DNA from: Simmondsia chinensis
Taxonomy: Eukaryota > Streptophyta > Magnoliopsida > Caryophyllales > Simmondsiaceae
NCBI GenBank assembly: GCA_018398585.1
Contig: JAGTTD010000008.1
Coordinates: 11,916,501-11,980,500, forward strand
Direction: 5' to 3'
Length of the DNA stretch: 64,000 nt
Numbering within the stretch: the stretch's first letter is position 1; each line of letters begins with the position of its first letter. Shown here one piece after another: positions 41,090 to 54,259 of this stretch. The translations under genes and the position numbers were made by a program. The notes under the pieces were generated by a model that had not been told where the DNA came from, made no database searches, and saw only the letters and a program-made list of their open reading frames with translations.

Positions 41090-43939
41090 CTGGTCTAGCA
41101 GTGAATAGATCGGTAGACCTCCCTGTGGAAGATGTTGATTTGCATATTACAGAGTTAGACTTCTATTGGGATAAACCAAAGTGCAAAGAAGCGATGCGAC
41201 CAGGCTGCCATGGAGTATTGCGTGCTATTGTATGGAGGTTTAGGTAATGGTTTATACTTTACTAGCTTGATGCATTAGCCTCCCCAAGGAGCTCTGTTGT
41301 GTTATGTTAGAGACTAAGGTCAAGTGGTGAGTTAATCATGTTTAGTAAGAGTTACAAGAAAACATGTTAATTGTGAATATTTCTCACTCAAACTAGCTTT
41401 GTGCGACCCCACGGCCGAGGAATAAGGAGTGGTGTGTTTGGCTCATCATTGTATGCATGATAGTACAGTTTGGTGGATATATGACTTATTGCATATGCTA
41501 AAATAAAAGAAGAGATATCACTGTATTATACATGATTCTTGTTAAATAGTTACATGAATGTTTGAATTTATAGTACTTTGAAACGGATACGATTGGTGAA
41601 CTTAACTTGATTACTAATGCATAATGAACTCAATGGATCGAATTACTTTGCCTAGAAAAACTAAGTTAGACTTAGTTATTACTTACACAGGACCCACTGG
41701 AAAAGAAGGAAAGGGTAATGTTGCTATTGTAGCAACGTAGTCAATAGAGAAGTTAGCAAAAGGAGAGTGTTTCTTTTGCGGGAAAAATTGGCCATTGGAA
41801 GAAAAACTGCACTAAGTACTTAGCTTCTCTTCTCAGAAAGACTATTAAGCCGTCTGGTGAAGATATGTCGATGTCTCACTTATTTAAGTTATGCTCAGTA
41901 GAGAGTCCACCAGGTTCCTAGTTTGTGGACTCAGGTTCTACTGACCATGTCTAGACTATATTACAGGGGCTCAAGCTAACCAAGAGGCTGCATGATGGGG
42001 AGCTGTACCTGATGGTCAGGGACAATACAAGAGTAGTGGTCTTAAGTGTAGAAGATGTTGGCCTAGTCTTTATTGCTGGAGTATTGATTTTAAAAGATTG
42101 TATATTTATACATACTCTGCACAGGATTTTGATTTCTGTAGCTTAATTTATGAATAATTGTTATTTAGTTGATTTTAGTTATTGACATTTCAATGCAAGA
42201 AATAAATTTGCAAAATATACATGTATAAATGGTCTATTCATTTTGTTTATTGATCAAAGCTCTCATATTTGTTTAAAAAAATCTAACACAAGCTCACTTG
42301 TTCGATCTCCTAAAAGAAAACACTCTTAAAGGGATAATGCTTGCACATGGCACCAACGTTTATGCCTCACTAATTTGAATAGGATCCAAAGACTGGTGAA
42401 AGATGGACTGGTAGAAGCTTTGGACTTGAGGTCATTACCAGTTTGTGAATTATGCGTAGAATGAAAGGTGACCATGTGTGTCTTTAAGAGTAAAGGTAAC
42501 AAGGTAGGTGACTTGCATGAGCTGGTTCCCACATATGTATGTGGACCCATGAATGTTGAAGCACATGGTGGTATGAGTACTTCATCACATTTACTGATGA
42601 TTACTTAAGGTATAGATATGTTTACCTAACGAGACATAAGTTGGACTCTTTTGAAAATTTCAAAGAGTAAAAAGTTGAAGTTGAAAAGCAATTAGGTAAA
42701 CAGGTTTAGTCACTTCGATTAGATTGATGTGGTGAATATCTTTCGGGTGAATTTCTAGATTTTCTAATTGCAAATCGGATAAGATCTCATCTTTCTGCTC
42801 CATGTACACCGTAGCAGAATGGTGTTGTAAAGAAGGAATAAGACGTTGTCAGGGACGGTAAGGTACATGATGAGTCATGCTGCCTTACCAATCTCTTTTT
42901 GGGGTTATCCTAAAGGAACAAGGGCAGTCTTCTCTACAGTCTTTCTGATCAAAAGGGTTCTTATAAGTATGCGAAATTTTTAAATGTGGCTTTATTATAG
43001 ACTACAAAAGAGAAAAATAAAGTAGTGTTAGAGGAGTTAAAAGAAAATGATGCTAATTCTAAACAGCCAGATGCAACTTGGCATACAGCGGATGCATTAG
43101 ATGCACCTATTGTTAAGGTTGAGAATGTTCTAAGTACATGAGAGCCTAGGTATAGTGGGAGGATTATCAGGGCACCTGACAGGTTTATGGTGAAAGCATT
43201 AATAGTTGATCGTAACATTGAATCTGATCCTCATTGCTGCAATAAGGCAAATTAAAGGCATGATGCTAACCAATGGGTCTAAGCCATGAAAACTGAGATA
43301 GGATCTATGTATTCTAATCAGGTCTGAAATCTTGTAGAGCCGCCTGTGGGCATTAAGCCCATTGGTCGTAAATGGGTCTACAGGATGAAAAGAGGAGTGG
43401 AATGGAAGGTCAAAGACCTACATGGCAAGAGTGGGTGCTAAGAGTTTTACCCAAAAAGGAAGGAATTCATTATGATGAGACCTTCTTACTAGCAGCTATG
43501 CTAAAGTCCATAAGAATACTCCTATCTATTGCAGCTCATCATGAGATTTGGGAAATGGATGTCAAAATGGCCCTTTTGAATGGTCATCTCAAAGAAGACA
43601 TCTATACGATGCAACGAGACAACTTATTGGCAAAAATCAGAAGCATATGGTGTGAAAACTAAAGAAGTCCATGTATGGACTGAAACAAGCATCATGCTCA
43701 TCGAATATCAGATTAAATGAAGTGATTAAGTCTTATGGCTTTGAGCAATTGGTTGACGAACCATCTGTGTACAAACGACATCAAGAGAAAGTAGTGACTT
43801 TCTTAGTATTGTACATTGACAATATACTACTCATTAGGATTGATGTAGCGGTGTTATCAGCTGTAAGGATTTGGTTTGCTAGTTCCAGTTGGCTGTATAG
43901 ATTTTGGCTTCAAGTTGGATAGGGATGTTAGACGTACGA
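41090..43939 (+). pseudogene. pol: Gag-pol of copia element J, left part
   Basis: Plus-strand Ty1/copia polyprotein remnant. Gag end and zinc knuckle: CFFCGKNWPLEEK near 41775-41810. Protease: VDSGSTDHV-like code at 41923-41950, frame-broken. Integrase: HQRL at 42350, CGPMNVEAHGGM, CGEYLSGEF, SAPCTP..NGV (42795-42830). RT: NQWV.AMKTEI, VGIKPIGRKWVYRMKR (43355-43390), MLKSIRILLSIAAHHEIWEM, KSMYGLKQAS, FLVLYIDNILLI, where the catalytic YVDD reads YIDN. About 600 bases between the RT and the RNase H block GFKLDRDVRRTT are deleted near 43880. The gene then breaks at element I. Confidence 0.88.
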
Positions 43940-43943
43940 CGTC
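43939..43943 (+). repeat. Target-site duplication ACGTC, left of I
   Basis: ACGTC before the LTR start TGTTGC. The right copy at 48288-48292 reads ACTTC, one mismatch. Confidence 0.75.
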
Positions 43944-44678
43944 TGTTGCAACCAAATACACAAAAATATTATATTTTTAGTGATAATTAGAAGTAAAATC
44001 CCGGTAATGCACATTAGTATAGGCGTGCCCCAGTAGCAAACAATCATGAGAAACAAAATAATATACAAAACATATAAAGTAGAAGGATATCACCTACAAT
44101 GTTAGAAATGACAAAGTACCGATAATGTAACAGTTCAGCAAGGAGCAGATCATGCTCTCTTTAAGACGATTTCGCTCCCCTCTCGGATCTAAGCCGGTGC
44201 AGCAGGTTCTGGCGTGCTGCCTCTAGGATACAACGCCCAACTACTCTATTGACACTTTCTAGGTATGCACAACCATGAAAGCTAGAGCCTCCCCAACACC
44301 TTACTAAGCCAAAAGAATGAAGGAAACCATAAAAAAATAAAGTTAAAAAATAGTTGTGTTTTTTAAAGAAAAAAAACCCACGTACAATATTTTCAATAGA
44401 ATCAAAGCTTTATACACATAGAATAATCGTGTGCTTGCATTAACTTTCAAAATAAAAGCAACGGTTGAGCAATTTACATTGAGGACCTTGAACGGTCACA
44501 ATAAAATAAACCTCTTAAATTGATATTTTATTAAATTTTATCAATAAAAGTGGGAGGATATAATTATTGGTATTTCAATGTAAATTTATCGATAATTAAA
44601 GATTATAAATGACCTTACAACATAAAATTTCTAAATCACGATTAAAAGAATTTTTTTTTTTTACTAAAATATCCAACA
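43944..44678 (-). repeat. 3' LTR of element I
   Basis: Plus-strand ends TGTTGCAACC and ATCCAACA. Matches 47548-48287 closely over its whole length (TAGGCGTGCCCCAGTAGCAA, AAGCCGGTGCAGCAGGTTC, AAAGTGGGAGGATATAATT). By eye the copies are about 94 percent identical. Confidence 0.96.
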
Positions 44679-44690
44679 GTCCCCCACTTA
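44679..44690 (-). other. Polypurine tract of element I
   Basis: On the minus strand AAGTGGGGGAC directly precedes the 3' LTR. Confidence 0.85.
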
Positions 44691-44747
44691 TTTTAATAAA
44701 AATGAACAAGAATAGTTTTTTGAAAAGAAACATATCTTTGGCCAAGT

Positions 44748-45310
44748 GAGGACCCCATGCATCATGAGAGTAGCAATGCCTTTAAACCCTCACTTAGTGT
44801 TTCAGCAGCTCCCATAGTAGAACTACGGTGGACTTAGCCTTTAAACCTTGGTTGCTTGTGGGCATGTAGAGTGCTTCACACGCATGGTATCCAAGGTGCT
44901 CGTATAGGCTCTCTAAAGCGTGCACATTATGGCCCTGTGCATCATCCTGGATTCATGAGCGCTCTAGAGAGTTAGCCCAAACTCTCATAGGAAGCGGCCT
45001 TACTCCCACACTCACATAGGTGAGTCTATCAGGAGTGTACTCGTGGCCATACACCCCACCCCAACATAGGGGCTATAGACCTCATTAAGAGTGTAACTAG
45101 CTTAACCTCAACATCGCCACAAGTAAGCATGCCACACCATGGGGATGAACTAAAATAAAGTAAAGAGCATGCTAACCCCTAATCACTCCATGATTCGTTT
45201 GTCCCTTTTTAGGGTATCCTCATAGGTGACCCAATTTCTTTTTTAGGCTTAAGTCTCATCCCCCTCGATGCCATCCAAATCTTAACTCTAGCTAGAGCTT
45301 TTATGCCCTA
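44748..45310 (-). other. 3' untranslated region of I, conserved with K
   Basis: Matches 12748-13290 of K. On the minus strand the end of pol is still visible (ARVKIWMASRGMRLKPKK) at its right end, followed by the long conserved stretch up to the purine tract. Confidence 0.75.
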
Positions 45311-47547
45311 CTAAATCACATTGTAACATCATTGGTGCCGTTATTAACAGATCTGGACCTACCATTCTTATGGTTTTATCGTATGCTTTTCCGTACATAT
45401 ATGATAATAGTGGCACAAGTAAAACTATGTAATATGTCTTTTTTCAACACTTTTCCAAACAACATGAGATTTGTTGTCACTTCCTTGCATCATTGGCACT
45501 ACACTGCCTTTGATGCTCGCCTAACAACAAACTCACAAGCCGATTGTGTCCAGTCCATCATGGACAACACATCAATTTCAATATGCCACGATACCATGAT
45601 TGCCTCATTCTTGCCTCTGGTGCCTATAATACGTCAAAGTATTTGCCCCAACGACACACCTACACTCAAGAGTACGAGATTAAGAAACACACATTTAAGG
45701 TGATATGGTTAGCGCTTTCCCTTCGTCTTTGTATCAAGTTTGCAATATCAACATGCTCCCTTATCTAACGCACCGACTATATTAGGGGAGGAACCACCAA
45801 ATAAACAATGATATGTTTGACAATGTTCTTTAATTAGCACCACTTGTTGATCGACTAAAGTCGATCATAATTTTGTTTTACACAATGACTTCATTTGCTA
45901 TGTCTAGACATTCTAAACAAAATAAACTACCAAAGGAATTGGCATTGGCTCATTTTGGCGCTTACAGCGATTGACCTTTTCTTTTCCTTGATGCAACAAT
46001 TTTGAGCATCTTTCTTTCCATCATGGTCCATCTATATAGGGTAAATCTAATGACCCTATATTGCAGACAAAGAAAAATAAAATACCAAAGTCAACCATCT
46101 GTTATTTCATCATCTTTATTTCTTAAAAACATGATTGACTAGGATTCTCTAAAAAAATTTAATGTGATTGACCCCCACTATTGGAAACATAAAGAAGTAC
46201 ATTTCATTGATTGGAATATAGGCACATCTACATAATATATTATCAATATTACATTTCCTTTTAAGTAATTGTCATTCTAAGCCCCAACAAAGGACAACTA
46301 CAGGTCCATCCAATGAACCTAAATGACTATTAGTACAAATAGAATCAATAATACATATCACCTGTACCTTGGACGGCCAACAAGACTAGTACAGGCGCTT
46401 ATTAAATTTTTTTTTTATTTTTTTATTTTTATTTTTTTTAAACCTCAAAATTTGAAGTAGTCCAATGATCATACTTAGGCTTGCTCGTAAATCAGCTAAG
46501 TGAATTAACAACGTATTAGCATAAAAGTAATTAAACATTTTGAGTCTTTAACACAATTGAAATAATTAGGAATAAACCACAAAGCTTTCCACCATAAAAT
46601 TTTCCACATAACACATCATTAGAGAACATAAATCAAATATTTTCATAATGTAAGTTTTTTTACTTTGCATGAGCCCATTATCCGCATATAAACAAGGTTC
46701 GCAATTTGTGGTGCGTTCGGATTTCCGCCGGAACATAAACCACATACGGATAATAGCCTAAGTTTTCAACTTTTTGGTAAAGGCTTAGATGTAAACAACG
46801 GAAATCCCAATTATGGTAACTTTAATTAACTCATAATGAACACATTTTTCAGAAAAAAAATTTGTTTTTCAAAGTATGCCTAGATAAATTCTGTTATCCA
46901 AATATTTTATATTCACATATCAAAGCCCTGTTTGTCAAGATTTGCACAAGAAAATAATATAAATGGAACTAGCAAGATTTTTATTTAGTCTCATCATTGA
47001 CTTTAAGCCTTCCATCACAATCATATCCTTCATCAACACAAACACCATTCTTGCTGTGACGTGTTGATCAAACTCAATCATCTACTTAATCATCCTTATT
47101 TAAGAGATAATAAAAAACGAGATTTTTTCCTTTCAATTTATGGAGTATAGTGGACATATATGTAGTGGTTAAACTTTTCGGGGCATAAGAGTCATTTTTC
47201 ATGGTACTAACACTCATGGCGTCATTGTTACCCTCAACTAATGTTGTAGGTCTTAAACGAATTTTTTTATTGTAGCATACATGCCTAGAGCCATCAGACA
47301 ATTGCTTGAGGCTTGGGTCCATTTTTAACAAGTTGTAGTATTTTAGCAAGGGCCGTAAACTTGTTATTAATTGTTGTAATCCTTGGTCATGATTAACAAA
47401 CTCTTGTGACCCCTTTTTTCATGATTTTGCCTGCAGGTTCAAGTTAGGCAATAAATCTAAAGTTTCGACCCCAAGAATTCTTCTTATTAGTAGAGACAAA
47501 AAATACCTTACTCGATTAACCTCTTGAAGTCGAAACTGTCTTAAAAT
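45311..47547 (-). pseudogene. Internal region of I, mostly unreadable
   Basis: About 2.2 kb with no domain in frame. A scrap near 46465-46525 matches the RNase H region of K (19545-19610: CCAATGATCA, AAATC.ACTAAGTG). Minus-strand open frames such as 47086-47349 (87 codons) show no known motif and may be a leftover of the gag end. I cannot identify a primer site next to the right LTR: the minus strand there reads ATTTTAAGACAG, not a Met-type site. Confidence 0.6.
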
Positions 47548-48287
47548 TGTTGTAACCAAATAGACAAAAATATTATATTTTTTATGATAATTAGAAGTAA
47601 TATTCCGATAATGCTCATTAGTATAGGCGTGCCCCAGTAGCAAACAATCATGAGAAACAAAATAATATACGAAACACATAAAGTAGAAGGATATCACCTG
47701 AAACGTTGAAAATGACAAAGTACCAATAATGTAACAGTCGAGCGAGGCGCGGATCACACTCTCTTTAAGACGGTTTCGTGCCCCTCTCGGATCTAAGCCG
47801 GTGTAGCAGGTTCCGGCGCGCTGCCTCCAGGATACATCGCCCAACTACTTTGTTGACACTTTCTAGGTCTGCACAACCATGAAAGCTAGAGCCTCCCCAA
47901 CACCTTACTAAGCCAAAGGAACGAAGGAAACCATAAAAAAATAAAGTAAAAAAATAGTTGTGTTTTTTAAAGAAGAAAAAACCCACGTACAATATTTTCA
48001 AGAGAACCAAAGCTTTATACACATAGAATAATCATGTACTTGCATTAACTTTGAAAATAAAAGCAACGGTTGAGCAATTTACATTGAGGACCTTGAACGG
48101 TCACATTAAAATAAACCTCTTAAATTGATATTTTGTTAAATTTTATCAATAAAAGTGGGAGGATATAATTATTGGTATTTCAATGTAAATTTATCGATAA
48201 TTAAAGATTATAAATGACATTACAACATAAAATTTCAAAATCACGATTGAAAGAATTATATTTTTTTTTTAATTAAAATATCCAACA
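47548..48287 (-). repeat. 5' LTR of element I
   Basis: Plus-strand ends TGTTGTAACC and ATCCAACA, 740 bp. Partner of 43944-44678. Confidence 0.96.
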
Positions 48288-48516
48288 ACTTCTGGGCATG
48301 TATTTTCCTTTAAAGTAGGAACCATTAGTAGAAGAAATGTCAAGCAATATTGTATTGCTGACTTCACCATAGAGGCTAGATTCGTTGTAGCTTCAAAAGC
48401 TGCATAGAGGGCATGTTGGTTCAGATAGAATAATTAACCTAGCAGACTTTTGGATCATATACAAAAGAGAAGGGTATAAAGCCTGTCAAAATTTGGATTT
48501 AGGACAAGTAGGAGAT
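48288..48516 (+). pseudogene. pol: RNase H end of copia element J, right part
   Basis: Resumes the J frame after element I: GHVFSFKVGTISRRN, CIADFTIEARFVVASKAA match the copia RNase H blocks (SWKS.KQ..VA.STTEAEY.A). The first 5 bases (ACTTC) are the target duplication. Ends in the phrase GACAAGTAGGAGAT, the purine tract just before the 3' LTR. Confidence 0.85.
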
Positions 48517-49060
48517 TGTTAGGTATAGTGTCCTAAAATTCAGATTTATTCTATTAATATTATTTTATTAAGGAATAAAATTGAAGTTCGAGTCATTTCT
48601 TTGTTAAACTTGTGTAATCGAGCATTTGTACTGCATGTGATTTTCCTTTTGGAAACATCCATGAGATGGGTGTAGTCCTCAAACTACAATTTACATGTTT
48701 GTTCTAAATGGTTTGTGAGATTAACCCACAGATAGACTTGGAACAAATGGTATGCGCTGTTGTTTGAAAGACTCGTAGTCGAAGACAACTTGTATGCTAA
48801 GACTATAACGTGACACTTTAGATAACTTGTCTTGGTCATGTGGATGGTGATCCAAAAGTGTTATGTTGGTGTGTTTAATAAGATTGGCACACCGAGTTGA
48901 ACCATGTGGATTACTTGTTTCTAGACTACTAATGGAGATAAGTGATTCATGTCGTACTATTTGAATGACGACTCTAAATCCTGAGAGTATTTTAGACTTG
49001 TGCATTGAGCGTTAGTTACTTTGGTGTACTATAAGTAAGGTCTAAATGCATGACTGAATT
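48517..49060 (+). repeat. 3' LTR of copia element J, end uncertain
   Basis: Starts TGTTAGGTATAGTGTCC straight after a GTAGGAGAT purine tract, as in many plant copia elements. No partner LTR with this start is seen, so the right end is only a guess. Sequence to about 49230 may still belong. Confidence 0.65.
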
Positions 49061-49587
49061 CCCACGTACACTGGGTAGCGGAATGAAATTTTAAAAATTA
49101 AGCCAAAACACATCGTATCAATACTGTGTGCCATGTGACATGTGTCGCGTGCTGGTTGTTTGCCGCGCTTATACTCGGATCCCCGCTGTGTTTTGCGATT
49201 TTTAATTTTATGCGTGTCCCACATCAATAAATTGCCTCTACTATCAAGCTTTACATATTAATGCCAAAAGAGTCCTACACCTACATGAGTTTGTAACCAC
49301 CAAGTCAATATAAAAAAAAAAAAAAAAAAATGCAATTCACATTCAACCAAATCAAGTACACTGTTCATAACCATGAACTCTACACTACGTTCCTTTACTC
49401 GCTGTGCATCCATCAACATTATCAAGATCCTCAGCACCCTGACAACAAAAACATATAAGATGAGCATAAGTTGCAGTATTAGAGTCTTATACAGCAGAGA
49501 GATGTAGGAACAAATGATTTCTTTCGCTTTACATGGAAAATCATTGAGAAATATGATCCATTTTGAGTTAAAAATAAAACTAAAGCA
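49061..49587. other. Spacer, no feature seen
   Basis: No coding motif. Contains an A-tract at 49312-49330. I looked for CACTA ends (CACTACAA and its reverse complement) here and found none, so the left end of the CACTA element is not located. Confidence 0.4.
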
Positions 49588-52150
49588 CTAATATACCTCA
49601 TTTGCAGTAGCTGATGAAGAAGCAACATTTTGAGTAAAGCTATGACCATTTCCAGGTGATCCTTCTGCCAAGGCTTGAAGTACATGGGGATAAAAATTGC
49701 TTAAACTTGGGGTTACTAAGGTAACTCCAGAGACCAGATCCTTCATAACTTCTTTCATCAATTTAGCTTTAATGTCAGCCTTCATGGAGTCCATTAACCT
49801 CTTTTAGAAATTGAATTCCACCCACTTGAACCTTCTTTTTAAGATCTCTATGGTAACACCCCTGCCAAATAGATAGATATGGCCTGGATGTTCATCACCT
49901 ATGACTTGATCATATGCATCTCTACTTTAGCTTTTTTATGCTTCCTCAAAATCAATCTTGGATTGATGTTCCTCAACTTCTTTCTACATCAAAGAAATGA
50001 AGTAAAAAGTTAAACCCTTATTTACAATGTCATGCCATAAACCAACTCAATATTAAATCACTTAAAGGAATTTAGAAAAATTGAGGACTAATAAAGCTAA
50101 TAACTCTATTTATTTTATAGTACTTAAATGTATCTCATGTTTTTTCACTTGAATCATGTAAAAGAATCCCCCCTACTCCAACAACTACCTTATCCATAAC
50201 TACACCAGAGTTCAAGGGTGAAAGTCAGATACCAAGCATACAATGATACAATAACGGAACAACAAATTAGAGCTACTGTTGAATTGATCTAATGTTCAGC
50301 ACACTAAATTTTTGGACAAATTTGCTATTTGTGGTTCGAACTGGTTGGATATATCATGCGAGCAAGTCTTAAAAGCTTAGAAGTTTGCATCAGATGAAGC
50401 TGAAGTGTTAAGCTGTTGATCATATTAAATTGATCAAATTTGTTTGATCTATTTGCAGTAACCTTGAACTAACTTTGGTTCTGGGAATCTACTATGAAGG
50501 AAGCTTAGAAGTTCATTCATCTTCTGCTTTTTCAACCACTAGGGTGGTTTTGAGAGTCTACCAGGAAGGAAGCTTTGTTAGCTAAGAAGTCTACTAGAAA
50601 ATAGACTATTTGTAAATAAGTGCTAATAGTCCATGAGTTGTAACTAAGCATTTAGTATAGCACTTAGTTGGGATATTAGCCAATAGCCTTGTATAAGTTA
50701 AGAATGGCGGTTAAGTACAACACTATTTTACATGCAACGTCTTAGCATACTTTCTCAAAACCAAAGGATGACTAGGGTACTCTTCAACCAACTTCCTATA
50801 ATACTCCTTAACATCTTCCCCCTCCATCAAAGTCTTAGCAATCAAAGCAGACCCACCATCATCATCAAATCCATCTCACATTTATCCAATTTCATTGCTT
50901 CAAATGAAAACTTACAATTTTTGCTATTATGGGCTGTACATGGTCTTTATACTCCTTCATAGGGTTCCTCTTCCGTGTCTCAATGAATAATTCACTCTGC
51001 GACAGTTTCTTTTTGCTTGGATGTTCTTATGTTTGTAAAAAGGGTAAGAGTTGAATACATAAATAAATTAAAAACAAAAATAATTACAAAAATTTGATGC
51101 AGGAAATAAACATGGATATATATGTCAAAAAGAAAGTGAATTATCAATCTGTACGTGACCCTTGCAAAACTTTTCTTTCCAGCAGTGTGCATGTACTTTT
51201 GCTTCTTCCAATTCCGAGCATTGATTTCAGCAATTCTCTAAATTTATGCATATTATGAGTATAATTAACACCACATACAATAACAAATGCAATGTCTAAG
51301 TTCTATTATAAACAGGTCAACTCAAATTCAACCTAACTCCAAAACGGCCTAGCCCATATCAGCTATCTTAATGCCATGTCAAAGTTCTATTAGAATGTTC
51401 AAGCTCTAGTACATATAACTATTATGCAAATGCAATGTACATATTCATGCCACGCACCTTGGCAACAGAGGAGTTCCAATATCTAAATAAATCTTTCAAC
51501 TGACCATCAGGAAAGGATGTTAGTTGATTTGCCCACTGAATTGCATTGCTAGCAAATTTGGTGAACTGATGCTGTTTCACATCACATTTAAAAGACTTTC
51601 ATGCCGAGATCGTAGTCGACATAGCCCATTTCTGACATTGCGGGGGGATTATGTTCTTCTTCTGCAATCATAATGAAACATCTTAAAGAGGTAAAAGAAA
51701 GCGTAAAAATAGGTCTCTTTATGTACTTAGCTCTCTTACTTCTCCCAAAGGATAACTAAGATTGAATTATGAAAGATGAATGGAAAAAAGGGGTATACCT
51801 GACATATTAGCAGTGTCAAAAGCCTTGTCCAGTGATGATTCCAGATGTCTCTTTATGTACTTAGCTCTCTTACTTCTCCTCGATGGTGTTATGAAATCAT
51901 CAAGGAAGGACCTCTTGAGATCTTTCGCCACTATAGAATCTTGGCCTTTTGAAGGTAAGCATACTCAATCATCTTCTTCCTCGCTCTCAATAAATCTATC
52001 ATCATCTCCCAAGTCATCATTTTTCGTGCGGTCATCGTCTAAGAAGTCATCTTGTTCTCTATTCTCAATACCTTCAAGCTCTTTCTTTTATAGTTGATCA
52101 AATTTTTTTCTTTTCTGTCGTTGCTTTCTTCTCAATGTCATTGATATGGA
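49588..52150 (-). pseudogene. Transposase_24-like (second gene) remnant of a CACTA transposon
   Basis: Minus strand, exon-like pieces from right to left: an acidic part with RFIESEEEDD and SIVAKDLKRSFLDDF then SKRAKYIKRHLES (51780-52100); a stretch FKCDVKQHQFTKFASNAIQW (51480-51660); RIAEINARNWKKQKYMHTAG with SFARV (51150-51240); and a C-terminal part KLMKEVMKDLV with a Ser/Ala-rich end (49588-49794). The IAEINA.NR.KQK.MHT.G.KS.AR block is typical of the plant transposase Ptta/En/Spm (transposase_24) proteins that accompany TNP2 in CACTA elements. In-frame stops and missing pieces show it is dead, and exon limits are approximate. Confidence 0.65.
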
Positions 52151-52427
52151 GACAAACGTACAAAAAGTTAGTCCATGTGATGTACTCTTTTTAGGAGTTT
52201 GCTTCTTTCCTTTTCATTTTTTATGTACTGAAACGTAAAAAATGAGAATAATTAGTATCATAAAAAATAAAAGCCTAAAGGCTTCATGTCCACCAATATG
52301 TTGGTTTGTTGCTCTGTAGAAGTAGCGGAAAAACACATAAATACTAAAACAGTAACATGACAAACTAGTGAAAAAGAATCAGCAGAATAAAAAACAAATG
52401 CTTACCGGTTATATATATATAAACACG

Positions 52428-54259
52428 TTATACATAATCCCATTCTGTATTATCATAATCCGAGTCATCTTCTTCATCCTCATCGTCCTCTTCTTCATTT
52501 TCATCATCGTCTTCCTCCTCTTGCTCATCTTCCATAAGTAAACCGTCCAATGTGTTTGTCATTTCAATGGCCATTTCAGGAACATCATCTCTAGCTGGAC
52601 TAACTTCATCATGACTAGAATGCATTTTGGAATCATGTACACCTAAATTAGAACGGTGTTGGACATTGGTCTCTATCCCGGAAGCAATATCATAGAGCTC
52701 CCTTGGAACATAATTGATAACATAGAGCACAAATTCATTAACACGGTCCTGGACATAGTATACTTGTTGCACTTGAGATGCTAAAACATATGGTTCATCC
52801 TTGGACCGTAACTTATTGAAATTAACACATGTAAGCCCATGTTCATCATTCTCTACCTGATACCAGTCACATCAAAATAGTACAATACTGAATTTAGCAT
52901 AATAATCTATTTTAATGATTTCCTATACTGCTCTATAGTAAATTATCGTATAGGCAACATGTTTACTATCCCTAGAACTAGCGAAACTCGAGGTCAAAGT
53001 AGAGAGGCTAACTCCACTATTTTGAGCTTTGCATCTTGCATCACTCTCTATAGTATGGAACCTATACCCATTGATGAAATAACCACTATATCTCTTTGCC
53101 ATTTGATTCAGACCATCACCTAATACCAAATGTAGTTCAATACCATCTTTATTTACCCTGTCTTTGAACCATGATTCAAAATCCTTACTGTGTGCTCGAG
53201 CTTGACTCCATTTGGTGGTTTAGGATCTTCCATTCTTCCGATATGTACAAGCTTATAGTGATCATTGCATAAATAAGGCATTATACAAATATTTTACATA
53301 ATTGAGGGCTATATGGATACAAGAAAAATTTTGAAACTATCGGTTTAGATTATCTAACCTAATGTACTTCTCAACCAATATTATTCTCTTTGCCTAACAC
53401 CTTCTCCTCTTCTTTCCACCGAGAAGCACCACAAACATAACAAGATGTAGTCTCTGCATACTCTTTCCTGTAAAGATTACAATCACATTGGCATGCATGT
53501 ATCTGGTTATAATCAAGTTCCAAATCTTTAACTATATTTCTCGCTTCATTGAATGATTGAGGGAACTTGGCATTAGGAATCAATTCCTTCAGTAATTCTA
53601 GGAGATCACCAAATGCCACATTACTCAAACCATGTTGTCACTTAAAAAGGCACAATCTGATCATAAATGAGAATCTAAACAAGTTCTCACAATCTAGGAA
53701 AAGCTCAACCTTCCCTTCTTTTAATAATCTATAAAATTTCTTGGCTTCCTATGTCATCTAGTCAGTGACCTCGTGTGACAAATCACAACCATCAACTACA
53801 TGTATAATGTGTCATGTCATAAGCCCTCAACATTATCATGGCTAGAAGATTCATCGCCATCATTTATGTCATCCACACTCGAGGAAGACCTCTCCTCATG
53901 ATAATAATTATCATAATGTGGGAGAAATCCATCTGCATCAAATGATCATACAATTCTTCTCTAGTTCCCCAAAATCTAAACAAACAACGATTAAAAGGGC
54001 ATTGTAATTGTTTTGTATTGCCTTTGCCTTTAGCCTTGGTTGCAAATTGTTCAATAAAAATTTCATTCAACCACAAGTCAAATTCCTCAGTCCACCAAGG
54101 TATATACATCCAACTTGTATCTTCCTCTTCCATATTCATAGCTTAAAGGAAAAAAAAAAAAAAAGAAGGGGGAAAACAAGTAAGCTTAATCTGAAGATGG
54201 GTTAGTATTCAATCCACATTCAAATTGCATCGAACTTGTATCTCCCTCTTCCATATCCA
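52428..54259 (-). pseudogene. TNP2/TNPD-like CACTA transposase, catalytic core deleted
   Basis: Minus strand. N-terminal transposase-associated domain: DTSWMYIPWW, LQCPFNRCLFRFWG, YDHLMQM (53870-54139). Then the start of the Tnp2 domain: SNVAFGDLLELLKELIPNAK, DLELDYNQIHACQCDCNLYR, SCYVCGASRWKEEEK (53371-53800). The catalytic centre that should follow is missing: within about 100 bases the sequence jumps to the C-terminal DUF4216-like region (RYSGYFINGYRFHT, ARCKAQNSGV, 52923-53129), then QQVYYVQDRVNEF and a Glu/Asp-rich tail (52428-52772). A partial second copy of the start (ATGGATATGGAAGAGGGAGA on the minus strand) lies at 54240-54259. CACTA ends were not found. Confidence 0.8.

Larger units (their letters stand above)
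43944..48287 (-). mobile_element. Copia element I, minus strand, internally deleted
   Basis: A 4344-bp element with LTRs of 735 and 740 bp, purine tract and long 3' untranslated region of the same type as in element K, but no intact protein gene. It is inserted in the RNase H gene of element J: the J frame reads DVRRTTS then GHVFSFKV across the insertion. Because LTRs and the 3' untranslated region match K and a scrap of RNase H survives, I call it a deletion derivative of the K family. Confidence 0.93.

Noticed and set aside
45332..45703. 123-codon plus-strand gene in element I
   Set aside because: It lies antisense to the element, has no known motif, and covers a stretch that partly matches the copia pol end on the other strand.
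52428..52772. Acidic chromatin protein gene (Asp/Glu-rich tail)
   Set aside because: The start QQVYYVQDRVNEF is the end of the DUF4216-like region of TNP2 proteins, so it is the tail of the CACTA transposase.
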